Assembly (NCBI RefSeq): GCF_016650695.1
Contig: NZ_JAEKFH010000001.1
Location: 62,001 to 126,000 of the forward strand
Length of the DNA stretch: 64,000 nt
Direction of reading: 5' to 3'
Origin: Pseudomonas sp. TH41
Lineage (GTDB): Bacteria > Pseudomonadota > Gammaproteobacteria > Pseudomonadales > Pseudomonadaceae
Positions 1 to 7,602 of this stretch are shown piece after piece; position 1 is the stretch's first letter; each line of letters begins with the position of its first letter. Under the pieces are notes generated by a model. The model saw only the letters and a list, made by a program, of their open reading frames with translations. It ran no database searches and was not told where the DNA came from. The position numbers and the translations under genes were made by a program.

Positions 1-270
1 GCCGATGATGAAAGTGGCCACAAGGACCAGCAGGCGCAAGGTCAGCCCGACGTTGCCGTCGCTGATCGCGACAGCAAGGCGCGTGGTGTTGCCGCTCATG
101 AACGAAACGAAATCGCCACTGGCCATGAAACCGATGGCGTCGGTCATGCCGGCGAGCACCGAGAGGCTGGCGACCAGCGACAGGCCGATGCGTCCGCGCC
201 ATTTCTGCGTGTGCAGATGACCCGGACTGGCGCGGTGACTGGAGAGTGAAGGCAGCATCGGTGTTGGCAT
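1..270 (-). CDS. DUF1275 (YoaK-type) membrane protein, C-terminally truncated by window edge
   Basis: Read on the minus strand, an ATG at 268-270 opens 90 codons that run off the left edge. About 28 polar N-terminal residues lead into a hydrophobic helix containing MTDAIGF, then SFMSGNTT, then a second hydrophobic stretch (LRLLVLVATFIIG). The pairing of a TDAIGF-like and an FMSGNTT-like motif is typical of DUF1275 inner-membrane proteins, which usually have six helices and no established function. Only about the first two helices are present. The start is the first in-frame ATG; the next gene upstream ends at 287. Confidence 0.75.
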   Translation of the reverse strand, partial: MPTPMLPSLSSHRASPGHLHTQKWRGRIGLSLVASLSVLAGMTDAIGFMASGDFVSFMSGNTTRLAVAISDGNVGLTLRLLVLVATFIIG

Positions 271-286
271 CCTTGAGCGGTGACGG

Positions 287-616
287 TTACTTGCTTAGTC
301 CATATAACTCGCAATACTCCAGCCAGTCCATGCCGGCCATTTCGGCCACTTCCTTGTGCACTTCCAGGCGTTGGGCCTGATAGTCCTCGGCCGTGGTCGC
401 CGTCAGCTGCAGCGTCAGTTCCCAGGCAAACAAGCCCAGACGCTCGGCCTCGGCTTCGAAGGCTTCGTGCAAGCGCTCGTCGCGGTACTGCGCCGCCGTT
501 TCGCCCTTGGCTTGAGCCAACAGCGGATTGAGGTTGTCGAGCTCAGCGCGCAGCTCAGGGCGCGCATCGAGAAACGTCTTCAGCGCCTGCTCGTGTTGCT
601 GTTCGGTTGCCGCCAT
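287..616 (-). CDS. Small conserved hypothetical protein (109 aa)
   Basis: An acidic, glutamate- and alanine-rich helical protein with no signal peptide or membrane segment. The ATG at 616 follows a good AAGGAG ribosome site. The C-terminus carries an aromatic patch, MDWLEYCELYGL. It resembles small uncharacterised Pseudomonas proteins (possibly the DUF6388 group, from memory). It lies 21 bp downstream of the small HTH gene on the same strand, so the two are probably co-transcribed. No function can be assigned. Confidence 0.6.
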   Translation of the reverse strand: MAATEQQHEQALKTFLDARPELRAELDNLNPLLAQAKGETAAQYRDERLHEAFEAEAERLGLFAWELTLQLTATTAEDYQAQRLEVHKEVAEMAGMDWLEYCELYGLSK

Positions 617-637
617 GGTCGCTCCTTGAGGCCCGGG

Positions 638-883
638 TTACGCAGATTGCTTCTTGGCTTTGGCTGCAGCGGCCAGGCACTCGAGCGCAAACTGCTCGGG
701 GTAAGTCATCTGGATCGGGGTAGTTTCGCCTTTGACGGTTCTTTCGCCGTCGAGGATGTAACGAATCCGCTTGTCGGTGACACCGATTCGCTTGGCGATC
801 CAGGAAGGCGTCTGACCGATTTGGCTGATCAGCTTGTCAGCGTATTCAGCAGTCGGTTTGTAAAACTCGGCGTTGGGTGTCAT
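638..883 (-). CDS. Small helix-turn-helix protein (81 aa)
   Basis: The chosen ATG at 883 (MTPNAEFY) has GGAAAGG just upstream; a longer reading from 928 lacks such a site. Residues ~25-45 (PSWIAKRIGVTDKRIRYILDG) look like a Cro/XRE-type HTH in which a recognition helix follows 'IAKRIGVTDKRI'. The tail is alanine- and lysine-rich. It may be a small DNA-binding regulator acting on itself or on the next gene. The exact family is not recognised and the target is unknown. Confidence 0.6.
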   Translation of the reverse strand: MTPNAEFYKPTAEYADKLISQIGQTPSWIAKRIGVTDKRIRYILDGERTVKGETTPIQMTYPEQFALECLAAAAKAKKQSA

Positions 884-1046
884 GGCCTTTCCAGAAAAAT
901 GAGCCCGGGAAAATGGGCGATGTGGCATTAATGGCGCAACAGGGTGCGCGAATCGTCACGCGGTGTCGCGGTATAAATGAAGTAAAGCAGAACGATACGC
1001 CGTGCCACGGTGATACAGTCCGCTTTTTTATTGATGAGCGAACGCA

Positions 1047-1397
1047 ATGCGAATTCTGATGGTGGCGCTGGCCGTAACGTTGCTGGCGGGATGTGCGGGT
1101 TCGGTGATGGATAGTGCCCGCACTGGAGCCCCGTACAAAACCCTGAACTCGGACAAGCCGGAAAAAGACGTCGCTCAGTGCGTGCAGTTTTCCTGGCAGG
1201 ACGAGGCAGTGTTTGGCGTCGATGCAGGCGCGTACTTGCAACCGGGCAAGAAGGGCGGCTCCACCGTTTACACGCGTTCGGCAGAATCTTTTGTGGACGT
1301 GACCACCGATGCTTCAGGCACGGTGTTGAGCTACTACGCACAGCACGATGACTTTGTCGCCAAGCGCCGATTGGCGGCCCTCGCGACCTGTCTCTAA
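1047..1397 (+). CDS. Small lipoprotein (116 aa)
   Basis: The N-terminus MRILMVALAVTLLAGC is a lipoprotein signal with lipobox LLAGC (lipidated Cys at 16). The residue after the cysteine is Ala, so outer-membrane sorting by Lol is expected. The mature part (~100 residues) has no domain I recognise and contains two further cysteines (CVQF and the C-terminal TCL). It is divergent from the HTH gene at 883 and followed directly by a REP pair. Function unknown. Confidence 0.65.
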   Translation: MRILMVALAVTLLAGCAGSVMDSARTGAPYKTLNSDKPEKDVAQCVQFSWQDEAVFGVDAGAYLQPGKKGGSTVYTRSAESFVDVTTDASGTVLSYYAQHDDFVAKRRLAALATCL

Positions 1398-1402
1398 ACC
1401 AT

Positions 1403-1486
1403 TGTAGGAGCGAGCTTGCTCGCGATGGTGTGTCAGACACATAGCAGTCGACTGACACACCATCGCGAGCAAGCTCGCTCCTACAG
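1403..1486. repeat. REP inverted pair, GAGCGAGCTTGCTCGC type
   Basis: Two REP units in opposite orientation, each with a TGTAGGAG tail and a GAGCGAGCTTGCTCGC core, flank a short spacer with its own inverted TGTCAG/CTGACA. It lies between the convergent lipoprotein and GNAT genes. This is the REPIN arrangement common in P. fluorescens-group genomes. Confidence 0.9.
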
Positions 1487-1489
1487 AGG

Positions 1490-1921
1490 TTATGCGTCGT
1501 TGGTCAGACGCTTCTGGAAAAAGAAGCGCTTGTGCCCCGGCGGATAGTCAACGATCTGGCCCAGCTCGCTGTAGCCGAGTTTCTTGTAAAACCCTGGCGC
1601 CTGGAAGTCGAAGGTGTCGAGCCAGATCCCGACGCATTCCTTCTCCCGCGCCAGCGCTTCGGCCATCTGCATCAACTTCGAGCCTATGCCCTGGCCACGG
1701 CCCTGTTCCGGCACCGACAGCAATTCGATAAACAGCCATTGGTAAAACACCCGGCCATACAGACCGCCGAGAATCTCGTCGTGTTCGTCGCGGACCAGCA
1801 AGGCAATCGGCTCTGGGACGGTGACGCCGGCTTTTGAGGTGTTATAGGCACGCAATGGCAGCAGGATCGCTTGCCGCTCTTCATCCGTGGGATCTTGCGA
1901 CTGTTCGATTCGCAGGTTCAT
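1490..1921 (-). CDS. GNAT-family N-acetyltransferase (143 aa)
   Basis: A single GNAT domain fills the protein. The acetyl-CoA loop reads EQGRGQGIGSKLM at ~72-84 (Q/RxxGxG/A motif), after a beta-4 strand ELLSV, and the C-terminal motif FYKKLGYSELG is typical of the family. The ATG at 1921 has AAGGA upstream. Catalysis would be acetyl transfer from acetyl-CoA to an amine; the substrate cannot be read from the sequence. It stands alone between a REP pair and a divergent hemerythrin-like gene. Confidence 0.85.
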   Translation of the reverse strand: MNLRIEQSQDPTDEERQAILLPLRAYNTSKAGVTVPEPIALLVRDEHDEILGGLYGRVFYQWLFIELLSVPEQGRGQGIGSKLMQMAEALAREKECVGIWLDTFDFQAPGFYKKLGYSELGQIVDYPPGHKRFFFQKRLTNDA

Positions 1922-2073
1922 CAGCTAAATCCTTATGGCTATGAGGGGACAACATTCCCAAGCCTATCGCGGCCAGCGGTCGTTGTTCCAGTCTCTCTGG
2001 CGGAACCGCCGTTCACGCGCAGATGTCTAGCCTTTACAGCGTCATTCCAGAACGCGGCCAACGAGGACATCCC

Positions 2074-2511
2074 GTGAATATTTTTGAAGCTCTGCGCGAA
2101 AGCCATGACCGCCAACGCTCCTACGCCGATGCGCTGATCCAGACCAGCGGCGACACCCCGGAACGGGTCGAGGCTTATAAACAACTCAAGTCCGAACTCC
2201 AGGCTCACGAAACTGCTGAAGAACGGCATTTCTACATCCCGCTGATGGAGTTCGATAACGGTGTCGACCTCAGTCGCCATGGGATTTCCGAGCATCATGA
2301 GATGGACGAAATGATGGAAGAACTGGACGAGACCGAGATGTCCAGCCCGGCCTGGCTGGCGACGGCGAAGAAGCTGTCCGAAAAGGTTCATCACCACTTG
2401 AAAGAGGAAGAACAGAAGTTCTTCCAAATGGCTGGCAAGTTACTCGACGACAAACAGAAGGAGACGCTCGCCGGGCAGTATGTGAAGGAGTACAAGGCGC
2501 AGCTTTCTTGA
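2074..2511 (+). CDS. Hemerythrin HHE-domain protein (145 aa)
   Basis: The GTG at 2074 is preferred over an in-frame ATG at 2023 because GAGGA lies 7-8 bp before it and homology-like sequence begins there (NIFEALRESHD). Histidines and acidic residues fit a helical HHE iron-binding bundle: SHD near the start, AHETAEERHF, EHHEMDEM, and VHHHLKEEEQKF near the end. Such proteins bind a di-iron centre and act in oxygen, NO or iron handling. No partner genes are adjacent. Confidence 0.8.
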   Translation: MNIFEALRESHDRQRSYADALIQTSGDTPERVEAYKQLKSELQAHETAEERHFYIPLMEFDNGVDLSRHGISEHHEMDEMMEELDETEMSSPAWLATAKKLSEKVHHHLKEEEQKFFQMAGKLLDDKQKETLAGQYVKEYKAQLS

Positions 2512-2564
2512 GCGCGTTTTTCGCTTACTATTCGGGCCTTCTGACGAAATAAGGACGCGTTGTC

Positions 2565-3152
2565 ATGTCGAACACAGCCGAGCGGGTCAACCTCATCGAG
2601 TCTCAGGTGTTGTCCCACGACTGGTACTTGCTCAAGAAAATCACCTTTGATTACCAGCGCAACAACGGCGAATGGCAACGTCAGACCCGTGAGGTCTACG
2701 ACCGAGGCAATGGCGCGGCGATTTTGTTGTTCAACCGGGAACAGAAAACCGTCGTCCTGACCCGGCAATTCAGATTGCCGGTGTTCGTCAACGGCGACGA
2801 CGGATTGCTGATCGAAGTGGCGGCGGGGCTGCTCGAGGGGGCCGCGCCTGAAGAGCGTATTCGCGATGAAGCGGAGGAGGAAACCGGTTACCGCGTGCAC
2901 CATGTGCAGAAGGTATTCGAGGCCTACATGAGCCCGGGTTCGGTGACCGAAAAGCTGCACTTTTTTATCGCCGAATACGACGCCGCTTCGAAGGTCAGCG
3001 AAGGGGGCGGGCTGGAGGAGGAAACAGAAGAGCTGGAGGTGCTGGAGTGGACCTTCGATGAAGCGCTTCAAGCGTTTTATCGCGGGGAAATCTGCGATGC
3101 CAAGACCATCATGTTGCTGCAGTACGCGGCGATGAAAAACATCTTTGCCTGA
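2565..3152 (+). CDS. nudK: GDP-mannose pyrophosphatase-type Nudix hydrolase
   Basis: A Nudix hydrolase of the NudK/ADP-sugar branch (195 aa, the usual length). The Nudix box spans residues ~88-109 (GLLEG...RIRDEAEEETGY), with the metal-binding EAEEE core; position 7 of the box is Ala rather than Glu. An N-terminal strand domain and a QFRLPVF segment match NudK. It would hydrolyse GDP-mannose or related nucleotide sugars to GMP and sugar phosphate. Start ATG has AAGGA upstream. A REP pair follows. Confidence 0.85.
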   Translation: MSNTAERVNLIESQVLSHDWYLLKKITFDYQRNNGEWQRQTREVYDRGNGAAILLFNREQKTVVLTRQFRLPVFVNGDDGLLIEVAAGLLEGAAPEERIRDEAEEETGYRVHHVQKVFEAYMSPGSVTEKLHFFIAEYDAASKVSEGGGLEEETEELEVLEWTFDEALQAFYRGEICDAKTIMLLQYAAMKNIFA

Positions 3153-3171
3153 ACCTGATACTCCCGTTACC

Positions 3172-3271
3172 TGTAGGAGCGAGCTTGCTCGCGATGGACG
3201 TAAACGATGACGGTTACTGCCTGGATGAACGCCGCGCCCTGACGTCCATCGCGAGCAAGCTCGCTCCTACA
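3172..3271. repeat. REP inverted pair, GAGCGAGCTTGCTCGC type
   Basis: Same family as the repeat at 1403. The arms TGTAGGAGCGAGC... and ...GCTCGCTCCTACA flank a ~55-bp spacer beginning GATGGACGT and ending ACGTCCATC, so the palindrome extends inward. It sits between the convergent nudK and ogt genes. Confidence 0.9.
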
Positions 3272-3277
3272 CAAAGA

Positions 3278-3790
3278 TCAAAAGCCTTCCAGGCGGCCGG
3301 TTTCGCCCTGTTGCCCGCCTTCCAGCGTCAGCAACAACGCTTTCGCCTCAAGCCCCCCGGCAAACCCTGTCAACTTCCCCGACGCACCAATCACCCGATG
3401 ACAGGGTGCAACAATCGAAATCGGATTCTTGCCATTCGCCGCGCCCACCGCCCGGACCGCACCGGGGTTGCCGATTTGCTCGGCAATCTGGCTATAACTG
3501 CGGGTCTCGCCGAACGGAATCGTCAGCAGCGCCGCCCAGACCTTTTTCTGAAAATCCGTCCCGGCAAAATCCAGTTCAAGTTCAAAACAATCGCGCGTTC
3601 CGGCGAAGTACTCCTTCAACTGTTGTGCGGTGCGCACCAGGATCGGGTTCTCCGGGGCCTCGCTCATCGGGCCAAGCCGTACCCGGTTCGGTTTGTCGTT
3701 TTCCCAGAGGATGGCGACCAGTCTCGAGCCATTCGCTACCAGCTTTAGCTCACCCACCGGGGAGGCGAGGAAGGTGTAGGTGAAAGACAT
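3278..3790 (-). CDS. ogt: Methylated-DNA--protein-cysteine S-methyltransferase
   Basis: 170 residues, typical of Ogt/MGMT. The active-site motif PCHRVI places the methyl-accepting cysteine at ~130; RAVGAANGKNP just before it is the DNA-binding/arginine-finger region, and FQKKVW with IPFGETRSYSQIA marks the domain start. It repairs O6-alkylguanine in a suicidal reaction. The ATG at 3790 (MSFTYTFLASP) starts where family homology begins; longer readings upstream are unsupported. It is divergent from ggt. Confidence 0.92.
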   Translation of the reverse strand: MSFTYTFLASPVGELKLVANGSRLVAILWENDKPNRVRLGPMSEAPENPILVRTAQQLKEYFAGTRDCFELELDFAGTDFQKKVWAALLTIPFGETRSYSQIAEQIGNPGAVRAVGAANGKNPISIVAPCHRVIGASGKLTGFAGGLEAKALLLTLEGGQQGETGRLEGF

Positions 3791-3938
3791 GCCGGCGGAC
3801 TCCGCAGAAGTGCTGAATGGGGCAAGCATACTGCCTCGACGGGGAGGCGCAATACGCAATCCGAGCCATACTTGCCTCTGCTCTTGAACCGTTCCCTCTG
3901 TTTTTGTACAGAGCCTAAAAACAAAAAGAGACCGACTC

Positions 3939-5666
3939 ATGACGTTCGAACCTTTTGCCAAATCCCTGATTGCGACCTCATTGGCGCTCAGCTGCCTCAG
4001 TACATACGCGGCCTCTGTGGCCCCGGTCGCCGCCGAAAACGGCATGGTGGTCACCGCCCAGCATCTGGCCAGCCACGTGGGCGTGGATGTGCTCAAAGAC
4101 GGTGGCAACGCCGTCGATGCCGCCGTCGCGGTGGCTTATGCGTTGGCGGTGGTATACCCCGCGGCGGGCAACCTGGGTGGCGGTGGTTTCATGACCATTC
4201 AGTTGGCGGATGGACGCAAGACCTTCCTCGACTTCCGCGAAAAAGCGCCGCTGGCCGCAACCGCGAACATGTACCTCGACAAGGAGGGCAACGTCGTCCC
4301 GGACCTGAGTACGCGCGGCCATTTGGCCGTCGGTGTGCCGGGCACCGTGTCTGGCATGGAACTGGCGCTGTCGAAATACGGCACTAAACCTCGCAAAGAT
4401 GTGATCGCCCCGGCCATCAAGCTCGCCGAAGACGGCTTCGTGCTGGAACAAGGCGATGTCGATTTGCTGGATTACGCCACCGACGTGTTCAAGAAAGACA
4501 TCAAGGATTCCGGCGCGATCTTCCTGAACAACGGCGAGCCGATGCAGGTCGGCCAGAAACTGGTGCAAAAGGACCTGGGCAAAACCCTGCGGGAAATCTC
4601 CGAGAAGGGTGCCGATGGTTTCTATAAAGGCTGGGTCGCCGACGCTATCGTCACCTCCAGCCAGGCCAACAAGGGCATCATCACCCAGGCTGACCTCGAC
4701 AAATACAAGACCCGCGAACTGGCGCCGATTGAGTGCGATTACCGTGGCTACCACGTAGTCTCGGCACCGCCGCCAAGCTCCGGCGGGGTAGTGATCTGCG
4801 AGATCATGAACATCCTCGATGGCTACCCGATGAAAGACCTGGGTTACCACTCGGCCCAGGGCATGCACTACCAGATCGAAGCCATGCGCCACGCTTATGT
4901 GGATCGCAACAGCTACCTCGGCGACCCGGACTTCGTCAAAAACCCGATCGCGCACCTGCTGGACAAAAACTACGCCACCAAACTGCGTACCGCTATCCAA
5001 CCGCAAAAGGCTGGCGTGTCCCGCGAGATCAAACCCGGCGTAGCGCCGCATGAGGGCAGCAACACCACGCACTTCTCCATCGTCGACAAATGGGGGAATG
5101 CGGTGTCGATGACCTACACCCTCAACGACTGGTTCGGTGCCGGCGTCATGGCCAGCAAAACCGGGGTGATCCTCAACGATGAAATGGACGACTTCACCTC
5201 GAAAATCGGCGTGCCGAACATGTACGGCCTGGTGCAAGGCGAGGCCAATGCCATCGCTCCCGGCAAGGCACCGCTGTCGTCCATGAGTCCGACCATCGTC
5301 ACCAAGGACGGTAAAGTCGTGATGGTCGTCGGCACTCCCGGCGGCAGTCGCATCATCACCGCCACCTTGCTGACCATGCTTAACGTGATCGACTACGGGA
5401 TGAACATCCAGGAAGCGGTCGATGCACCGCGTTTCCACCAGCAATGGTTGCCGGAAACAACCAACCTGGAAACCTTCACCACCAGTCCGGATACGGTGAA
5501 AATTCTGGAAAGCTGGGGCCACAAGTTTGCCGGTCCCCAAGACGCCAACCATGTGGCGGCGATTCTCGTCGGAGCGCCTTCGCTGGAAGGCAAACCGGTG
5601 GGCAAGAACCGTTTCTATGGTGCGAACGATCCGCGTCGTAATACCGGGTTGTCACTCGGTTACTGA
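3939..5666 (+). CDS. ggt: Gamma-glutamyltranspeptidase (periplasmic)
   Basis: 575 residues with a Sec signal peptide (cleavage near TYAA/SV). As an Ntn-hydrolase it should self-cleave between Asn375 and Thr376 (motif SNTTHFS), giving a large subunit and a small subunit whose N-terminal Thr376 is the nucleophile. Arg100 in DFREKAP matches the gamma-glutamate-binding arginine, and GTPGGSRI lies in the small subunit. It hydrolyses or transfers the gamma-glutamyl group of glutathione and related peptides in the periplasm. Ribosome site AAGAGA. Single-gene unit followed by a REP pair. Confidence 0.93.
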   Translation: MTFEPFAKSLIATSLALSCLSTYAASVAPVAAENGMVVTAQHLASHVGVDVLKDGGNAVDAAVAVAYALAVVYPAAGNLGGGGFMTIQLADGRKTFLDFREKAPLAATANMYLDKEGNVVPDLSTRGHLAVGVPGTVSGMELALSKYGTKPRKDVIAPAIKLAEDGFVLEQGDVDLLDYATDVFKKDIKDSGAIFLNNGEPMQVGQKLVQKDLGKTLREISEKGADGFYKGWVADAIVTSSQANKGIITQADLDKYKTRELAPIECDYRGYHVVSAPPPSSGGVVICEIMNILDGYPMKDLGYHSAQGMHYQIEAMRHAYVDRNSYLGDPDFVKNPIAHLLDKNYATKLRTAIQPQKAGVSREIKPGVAPHEGSNTTHFSIVDKWGNAVSMTYTLNDWFGAGVMASKTGVILNDEMDDFTSKIGVPNMYGLVQGEANAIAPGKAPLSSMSPTIVTKDGKVVMVVGTPGGSRIITATLLTMLNVIDYGMNIQEAVDAPRFHQQWLPETTNLETFTTSPDTVKILESWGHKFAGPQDANHVAAILVGAPSLEGKPVGKNRFYGANDPRRNTGLSLGY

Positions 5667-5710
5667 GGCAGATCCGGGGCCACCCAAATTCGTGAGGATG
5701 GCCCTGATCC

Positions 5711-5815
5711 TGTAGGAGCTGCCGAGCCTGCGAGGCTGCGATCTTTTGATCTTGGTTTTTGGTGCCCTTGAAGACGCTAAAGATCAAAAGATCGCAGCCT
5801 GCGGCAGCTCCTACA
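5711..5815. repeat. REP inverted pair, GTAGGAGCTGCC/GATCTTTTGATC type
   Basis: The left arm runs TGTAGGAGCTGCC to GATCTTTTGATC and the right arm is its near-perfect reverse complement, around a ~30-bp spacer. This is a second REP family, distinct from the GAGCGAGCTTGCTCGC type. It lies between two same-strand genes, ggt and the cysteine hydrolase. Confidence 0.88.
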
Positions 5816-5877
5816 CGTTAAAAGCGGAACGGATTCGAAATCCGTTTCCGATCCACCGACCTATCAAGGAAGGAACC

Positions 5878-6408
5878 ATGACTACCGCACTGCTGATCAT
5901 CGATGTCCAACAAGGTTTGTGCGCTGGCAAATACGAATGCTTTGATATCCGGCGCGTCATAGAAAACATTAATGGCCTGAGCGCCAGGGCCCGCGAAGCC
6001 GGCGTTCCGGTGATCTTTATCCAGCACGAGGAGGATGACCTGCTGAAGCACGGTTCCGAAGACTGGCAACTGGCCGGAGGCCTGGAAACGTCACCTATAG
6101 ACTTACGTGTGCGCAAAACCACCCCGGATTCGTTCTACCGGACCGACCTGCAAAAGCTGTTACTCAAGGAAGAGGTCGAACGCCTGATCATCTGCGGCCT
6201 GCAAACCGATTATTGCATTAACGCTACCGTGCGACAGGCGCTCCAACTGGGGTACGACGTGGTACTCGCGGCTGACGCGCATTCCACCGTCGATAACGGC
6301 AACCTCACCGCCGAAGACATCATTGCCGAGCACAACAAGGATTTGGCGCACCTGACAGGCGCCGTATCACGAATTGACGTGATGCCCGCCAAGGAAATCC
6401 GCCTCTGA
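5878..6408 (+). CDS. Isochorismatase-family cysteine hydrolase
   Basis: 176 residues from the ATG at 5878, which has AAGGAAGG upstream. The catalytic triad of the family is visible: Asp9 (LLIIDVQ), Lys80 (VRKTTPDSF) and Cys113 (QTDYCINAT), with the cis-peptide region just before the cysteine. These enzymes hydrolyse amide or vinyl-ether bonds (nicotinamide, N-carbamoylsarcosine, isochorismate and others); the exact substrate is not evident. It reads alone and converges on the LysR gene ending at 6501. Confidence 0.87.
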   Translation: MTTALLIIDVQQGLCAGKYECFDIRRVIENINGLSARAREAGVPVIFIQHEEDDLLKHGSEDWQLAGGLETSPIDLRVRKTTPDSFYRTDLQKLLLKEEVERLIICGLQTDYCINATVRQALQLGYDVVLAADAHSTVDNGNLTAEDIIAEHNKDLAHLTGAVSRIDVMPAKEIRL

Positions 6409-6444
6409 AATCACCACCAACCCCTGTGGCGAGGGAGCTCTGTG

Positions 6445-6462
6445 GCGAGCGAGCTTGCTCGC
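6445..6462. repeat. Single degenerate REP unit
   Basis: GCGAGCGAGCTTGCTCGC forms the core palindrome of the first REP family but lacks a partner and the usual GTAGGAG tail. It sits in the 92-bp gap between convergent genes. Confidence 0.6.
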
Positions 6463-6500
6463 ACCGGGTTGCGTAGCAGTGAAGTCAGTCGTTTGCACCG

Positions 6501-7403
6501 TTACGCGGGTCCGAAAACATCGATCAATTCAGTCAGGAAAGCGCTCACCAGATCCCGCTGGCGCGCCGAATGCCTGACGGCCGCATGAAAGCCGACCTCA
6601 TAGCGCAGCCGTTCAGGGTTGAGCGGGTGCAATTGCCCAAGCTGCTCATGCTTCGCCGCATAGTGCTGCGGCAAAAAGCCCAGGTGCTGGCCCGACAGAA
6701 TGAGCAGGGCGGCACCGTCCATGCTGTCGGTCAGTACCGTCAAGCGCTCGATGGACGCGGGTGCAGGCATTTCCGGCAGGGGGTGGCTGGGCCATACCCA
6801 GTCGTATTCACCGACATCCTCTCGGGTCAGGTCACCGACGTGGCCGAACAGCGGGTGAGTGGGGGCGCAATAGGCGATCTGGGTTTCCTGGAACAACGGA
6901 AAGTAATCAATGCTGGGCAAGCGGTGCCAGAAATAACCAATTGCCAGATCGATGTGGCTGTTGATGATTTTTTCTTCCAGCAGTGATGACGACAGCTCCG
7001 TGAAGTGGAAATACAAGCCCTCATGCCGGGCCCTTAAACGTGCAATGGCCAGGGCGATTTTCTCGTTGGCAGCCGGATCGATTTGACCGAGCAGGCCAAT
7101 GTTGATGTTGCCGGAGACTTTACGATTGATGTGCTGGACTTCTACCCGGAAGCCTTCTGCAGCCGCCAGTAACCGACGGGCTGCGTCGACAAACTGGGCA
7201 CCCTTGGGCGTCACCGAAAATCCGCCGCGCCCACGCTCGCACAGACGAAATCCGACTCGCGCTTCCAGCGTCGCCAACTGCGCGCTGATGGTCGGCTGGG
7301 TGGTGTTGAGCGCGTTCTGCGCGGCCGAGATCCCGCCCGCCTCAACGACGGTCAAAAATACCCGGATCAAACGAAGATCCAGTTCCGATACCGTTCCCAG
7401 CAT
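6501..7403 (-). CDS. LysR-family transcriptional regulator
   Basis: 300 residues. The N-terminal winged HTH (residues ~8-65) contains the LTTR signature AGGISAAQNALNTTQPTISAQLATLE; residues ~95-295 form the effector-binding domain. The start ATG has GGAGGAACGC. It is transcribed divergently from the NCS1 permease at 7603, so it most likely controls the permease-amidase operon in response to the imported compound or its product. An inverted repeat suitable for LTTR binding lies between them (7426-7443). Confidence 0.9.
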   Translation of the reverse strand: MLGTVSELDLRLIRVFLTVVEAGGISAAQNALNTTQPTISAQLATLEARVGFRLCERGRGGFSVTPKGAQFVDAARRLLAAAEGFRVEVQHINRKVSGNINIGLLGQIDPAANEKIALAIARLRARHEGLYFHFTELSSSLLEEKIINSHIDLAIGYFWHRLPSIDYFPLFQETQIAYCAPTHPLFGHVGDLTREDVGEYDWVWPSHPLPEMPAPASIERLTVLTDSMDGAALLILSGQHLGFLPQHYAAKHEQLGQLHPLNPERLRYEVGFHAAVRHSARQRDLVSAFLTELIDVFGPA

Positions 7404-7425
7404 GCGTTCCTCCGATGCTCAATCA

Positions 7426-7443
7426 CATAGACGCTAATCTATG
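7426..7443. promoter_or_regulatory. Candidate LysR operator, CATAGA-N6-TCTATG
   Basis: A perfect inverted repeat 23 bp before the LysR start and 160 bp before the permease start. It contains an ATAG-N8-CTAT core, the shape of many LTTR boxes. A wider TGTAAA/TTTACA inverted pair spans 7442-7470. Function is inferred from position and symmetry only. Confidence 0.45.
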
Positions 7444-7602
7444 TAAACAGTGCGCCTGCGATATTTTACAGCCCTGACCAACGCCATACATTGCAGTGAA
7501 ACCAGCGTCATCGTTAGCTTTTTCTGGAGTTTCACCTGATCTGAACGTCGAACTGGCAGCTTCACCCCCAAAAAAAACAATTATTCACACAGGAAAAATC
7601 CT

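Noticed and set aside
3978..5552. A 524-codon open frame opposite ggt
   Set aside because: It is antisense to a full-length, motif-complete ggt. Long antisense frames are common in GC-rich DNA, and the protein (His- and Val-rich, no motif) is not plausible.
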